A stretch of 6,099 nucleotides of DNA from Candidatus Rifleibacteriota bacterium. GTDB taxonomy: Bacteria > Riflebacteria > Ozemobacteria > Ozemobacterales > Ozemobacteraceae. The notes below the pieces were generated by a model. It searched no databases, was not told the DNA's origin, and saw only the letters and a program-made list of their open reading frames with translations. A program made the translations under genes and the position numbers. Positions 4,570 to 6,099 of this stretch are shown here, in pieces (position 1 is the stretch's first letter; each line of letters begins with the position of its first letter). The stretch covers positions 1-6,099 of the forward strand of contig JAKQQP010000532.1 of NCBI GenBank assembly GCA_029564115.1, in the 5' to 3' direction.

Positions 4570-6099
4570 TTATATGCGGTTTTTGGGCATATGGTTTTCG
4601 AGCATTGCTATGATTTCTGACAGCTTGAATGGCTTGCTGAGGCTTGCTGTGAAGCCGTAGTCTGCAGGCTTTTTCATGATCGGATCATCGGCGTAGCCGC
4701 TGGCAACGAAGGCAGGAATGTTCACTCCCATTTCCCTGATCCGGGTTATGGCTTCCTTGCCACCCATTGCCCCTGGCACCGTGAGATCGAACAGCATGCC
4801 GGCCGGCAGCATGTTCTGGTTGAGTGCTGACACGATATAATCAACGGCTTCCTGACCGTTTGTTGTGCTGACAACCGTGTAGCCGAAATTCTGCAGCATG
4901 GCAGAAATAACACTGAGCATGACCGGTTCGTCATCCATTACCAGAAATGTACCGCTCCCGAGATGCGATTGTCTTTGCTCCTTATCAGCGATTGAAGCAC
5001 TTCCAGTGGCTGCCGGCAGATATAGCGTGAAGGTGGACCCCTTTCCTGATTCAGAATAGACGTCTATTGAGCCACCATGACGACGGACAATCGAATAGCA
5101 GGTCGCCAGCCCGAGGCCGTGTCCCCTGGCCTTGGTGGTAAAAAATGGATCAAAAATTCGCTGTTGAAGTTCTTTAGGAATGCCGATTCCGGTGTCGGTT
5201 ACCGATAATTTTACGTAGTTTCCTGCTTTCAATACCGGATGTTCAGTATCGGCGAAGCTGACGTTGATTGCCGAAACCGTAATGGTGCCGCCAAGTGGCA
5301 TCGCCTGCTGTGCGTTGATTATGAGGTTGTCAATGACCTGACCGATCTGGTTTTTATCGAAACTGGCGGGCCACAGGTTGTTCTCGACATCGAAGGTGCA
5401 TGACACGTTCGAACCGCTGAGCGCAAACTGGGCAGTCTGCTGCACAAACGGAAAAAGAGGGGCAGTATCAAGCAACGGAGAGCCGCCTTTAGAAAAGGTC
5501 AGAAGTTGAGCGGTCAGAGCGCGGGCCCGGTCAATTGTCTGCATGACTTTCGCCAGATGCTGCTTTACCTCTGGCTCTTTAGTGATCTCGTTTGCCAGAT
5601 CAGTATAACCGAATATGCCGCCCATGAGATTGTTGAAATCATGGGCTATGCCGCCGGCGAGAATACCAAGTGCTTCAAGTTTTTGGACATTTGCAAGTGC
5701 ATCTTCGGTATGTTTTCGCTCGGTAATGTCTGACGAGATGCCGATTACGCCGTCAACCGTCCCATCGGGACTCATGATCGGGCCGGTCCAGACATCAAAA
5801 ACCGTCTTGTTGACGGTTACCTGAAACTGCCTGACATTTCCGGTCAATGCCTGTTTGATGTGTTCACCGATTTCCGGGATGTCCCGGTAAAAGTCGAAGA
5901 CAGACAAACCAACAACCTGACCTGGTTTGAGTCCGAGTTTAACTAACCCGAGGCCTTCAGAAAGTGTGAAAACTCCATTTCTGTCAAGAGTGAATGCTAC
6001 TCCGGGCTGGTTGGCCACAAAGGCCCGGAGTTTTGCCTCGTTCTGTCGCAGAGATTCTTCGGCGTGTTTTCTTTCGGTTATATCGTAGGCTGTGCCGCG
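4570..6099 (-). CDS. Hybrid histidine kinase with tandem PAS domains (5' end beyond window)
   Basis: The frame is open to the right edge, giving 509 codons. The GTG at 6018 is an internal Val, because the residues before it (AYDITERKHAEESLRQNEAKL) form the end of another PAS/PAC unit. Numbered from the edge: that PAC tail (1-25), a PAS domain (about 25-120) closing GISSDITERKHTEDAL, and HisKA with AHDFNN (H153). The HATPase has N box NLIINA (258-263), G1 DTGIGI (302-307), F box FDPFFTTK (316-323) and G2 GHGLGL (326-331). The receiver has D389/D390, phospho-acceptor D438 (LFDLTVPG), S467 and K489 (SKPF). Every catalytic residue is present, so the kinase should be active. No DNA-binding output domain follows. 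It converges on the other kinase and shares long identical blocks with it (for example LGILAGGIAHDFNNL and FALSGSNVSC), so the two are paralogues. Whether a membrane sensor precedes the PAS domains cannot be seen. Its start and promoter are outside the window. Confidence 0.93.
   Translation of the reverse strand, partial: RGTAYDITERKHAEESLRQNEAKLRAFVANQPGVAFTLDRNGVFTLSEGLGLVKLGLKPGQVVGLSVFDFYRDIPEIGEHIKQALTGNVRQFQVTVNKTVFDVWTGPIMSPDGTVDGVIGISSDITERKHTEDALANVQKLEALGILAGGIAHDFNNLMGGIFGYTDLANEITKEPEVKQHLAKVMQTIDRARALTAQLLTFSKGGSPLLDTAPLFPFVQQTAQFALSGSNVSCTFDVENNLWPASFDKNQIGQVIDNLIINAQQAMPLGGTITVSAINVSFADTEHPVLKAGNYVKLSVTDTGIGIPKELQQRIFDPFFTTKARGHGLGLATCYSIVRRHGGSIDVYSESGKGSTFTLYLPAATGSASIADKEQRQSHLGSGTFLVMDDEPVMLSVISAMLQNFGYTVVSTTNGQEAVDYIVSALNQNMLPAGMLFDLTVPGAMGGKEAITRIREMGVNIPAFVASGYADDPIMKKPADYGFTASLSKPFKLSEIIAMLENHMPKNRI

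Noticed and set aside
1..6099. CRISPR array, tRNA, rRNA or riboswitch
   Set aside because: No regularly spaced direct repeats, tRNA-like cloverleaf or recognised riboswitch core was seen on either strand by eye.

Overview
The window looks like bacterial chromosome, with short or overlapping genes, Shine-Dalgarno sites and sigma70-like promoter hexamers. The multi-domain hybrid histidine kinases and the methyltransferase-associated genes (a URO-D-family fragment and DUF1638) are the kind of cargo seen in anaerobic, corrinoid-using bacteria such as Desulfobacterota and similar lineages. No marker gene fixes the taxon, so this is inference. Base composition changes within the window: positions 1 to about 1330 are visibly AT-rich, while about 1340 to the end is more balanced. 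The left part may therefore be recently acquired accessory DNA.

Left part, all leftward (minus strand). A partial gene runs off the left edge (1-377) and encodes a small membrane protein I do not recognise. Upstream of it is a two-gene toxin-antitoxin-like module. It consists of a ribbon-helix-helix antitoxin of the DUF6364 type (1005-1259) and a PIN-domain ribonuclease-like toxin (589-1008), joined by an ATGA overlap. The module has a very good promoter (TTGACA, 16 bp, TATAAT). The -10 box is overlapped by a perfect 8-bp-arm inverted repeat that is the obvious candidate autoregulatory operator.

Middle junction (about 1320-1612). This stretch has no intact gene. It holds a GCAA-capped hairpin, a perfect 12-bp inverted repeat enclosing a palindrome, and tandem GGCCGGATT repeats that resemble the multiple terminal repeats of IS21-family insertion sequences. 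The repeats end where a truncated URO-D/MtaA-like methyltransferase begins, so the junction looks like a scar that removed the front of that gene.

Right part. Rightward, a probable operon holds the C-terminal URO-D fragment (1541-1900), a complete DUF1638 protein (1897-2499) and a soluble hybrid histidine kinase with GAF-like, PAS, HisKA, HATPase and receiver domains (2480-4528). Each gene overlaps the next. Converging on it after only 41 bp is a second, partial hybrid histidine kinase (4570-6099, minus) with at least two PAS domains. Its kinase core and receiver are close paralogues of the first kinase's. The two kinases have no DNA-binding output domain, so they presumably feed a phosphorelay encoded elsewhere. 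The DUF1638/URO-D context suggests, but does not prove, that the first kinase responds to methylated-substrate or corrinoid metabolism.
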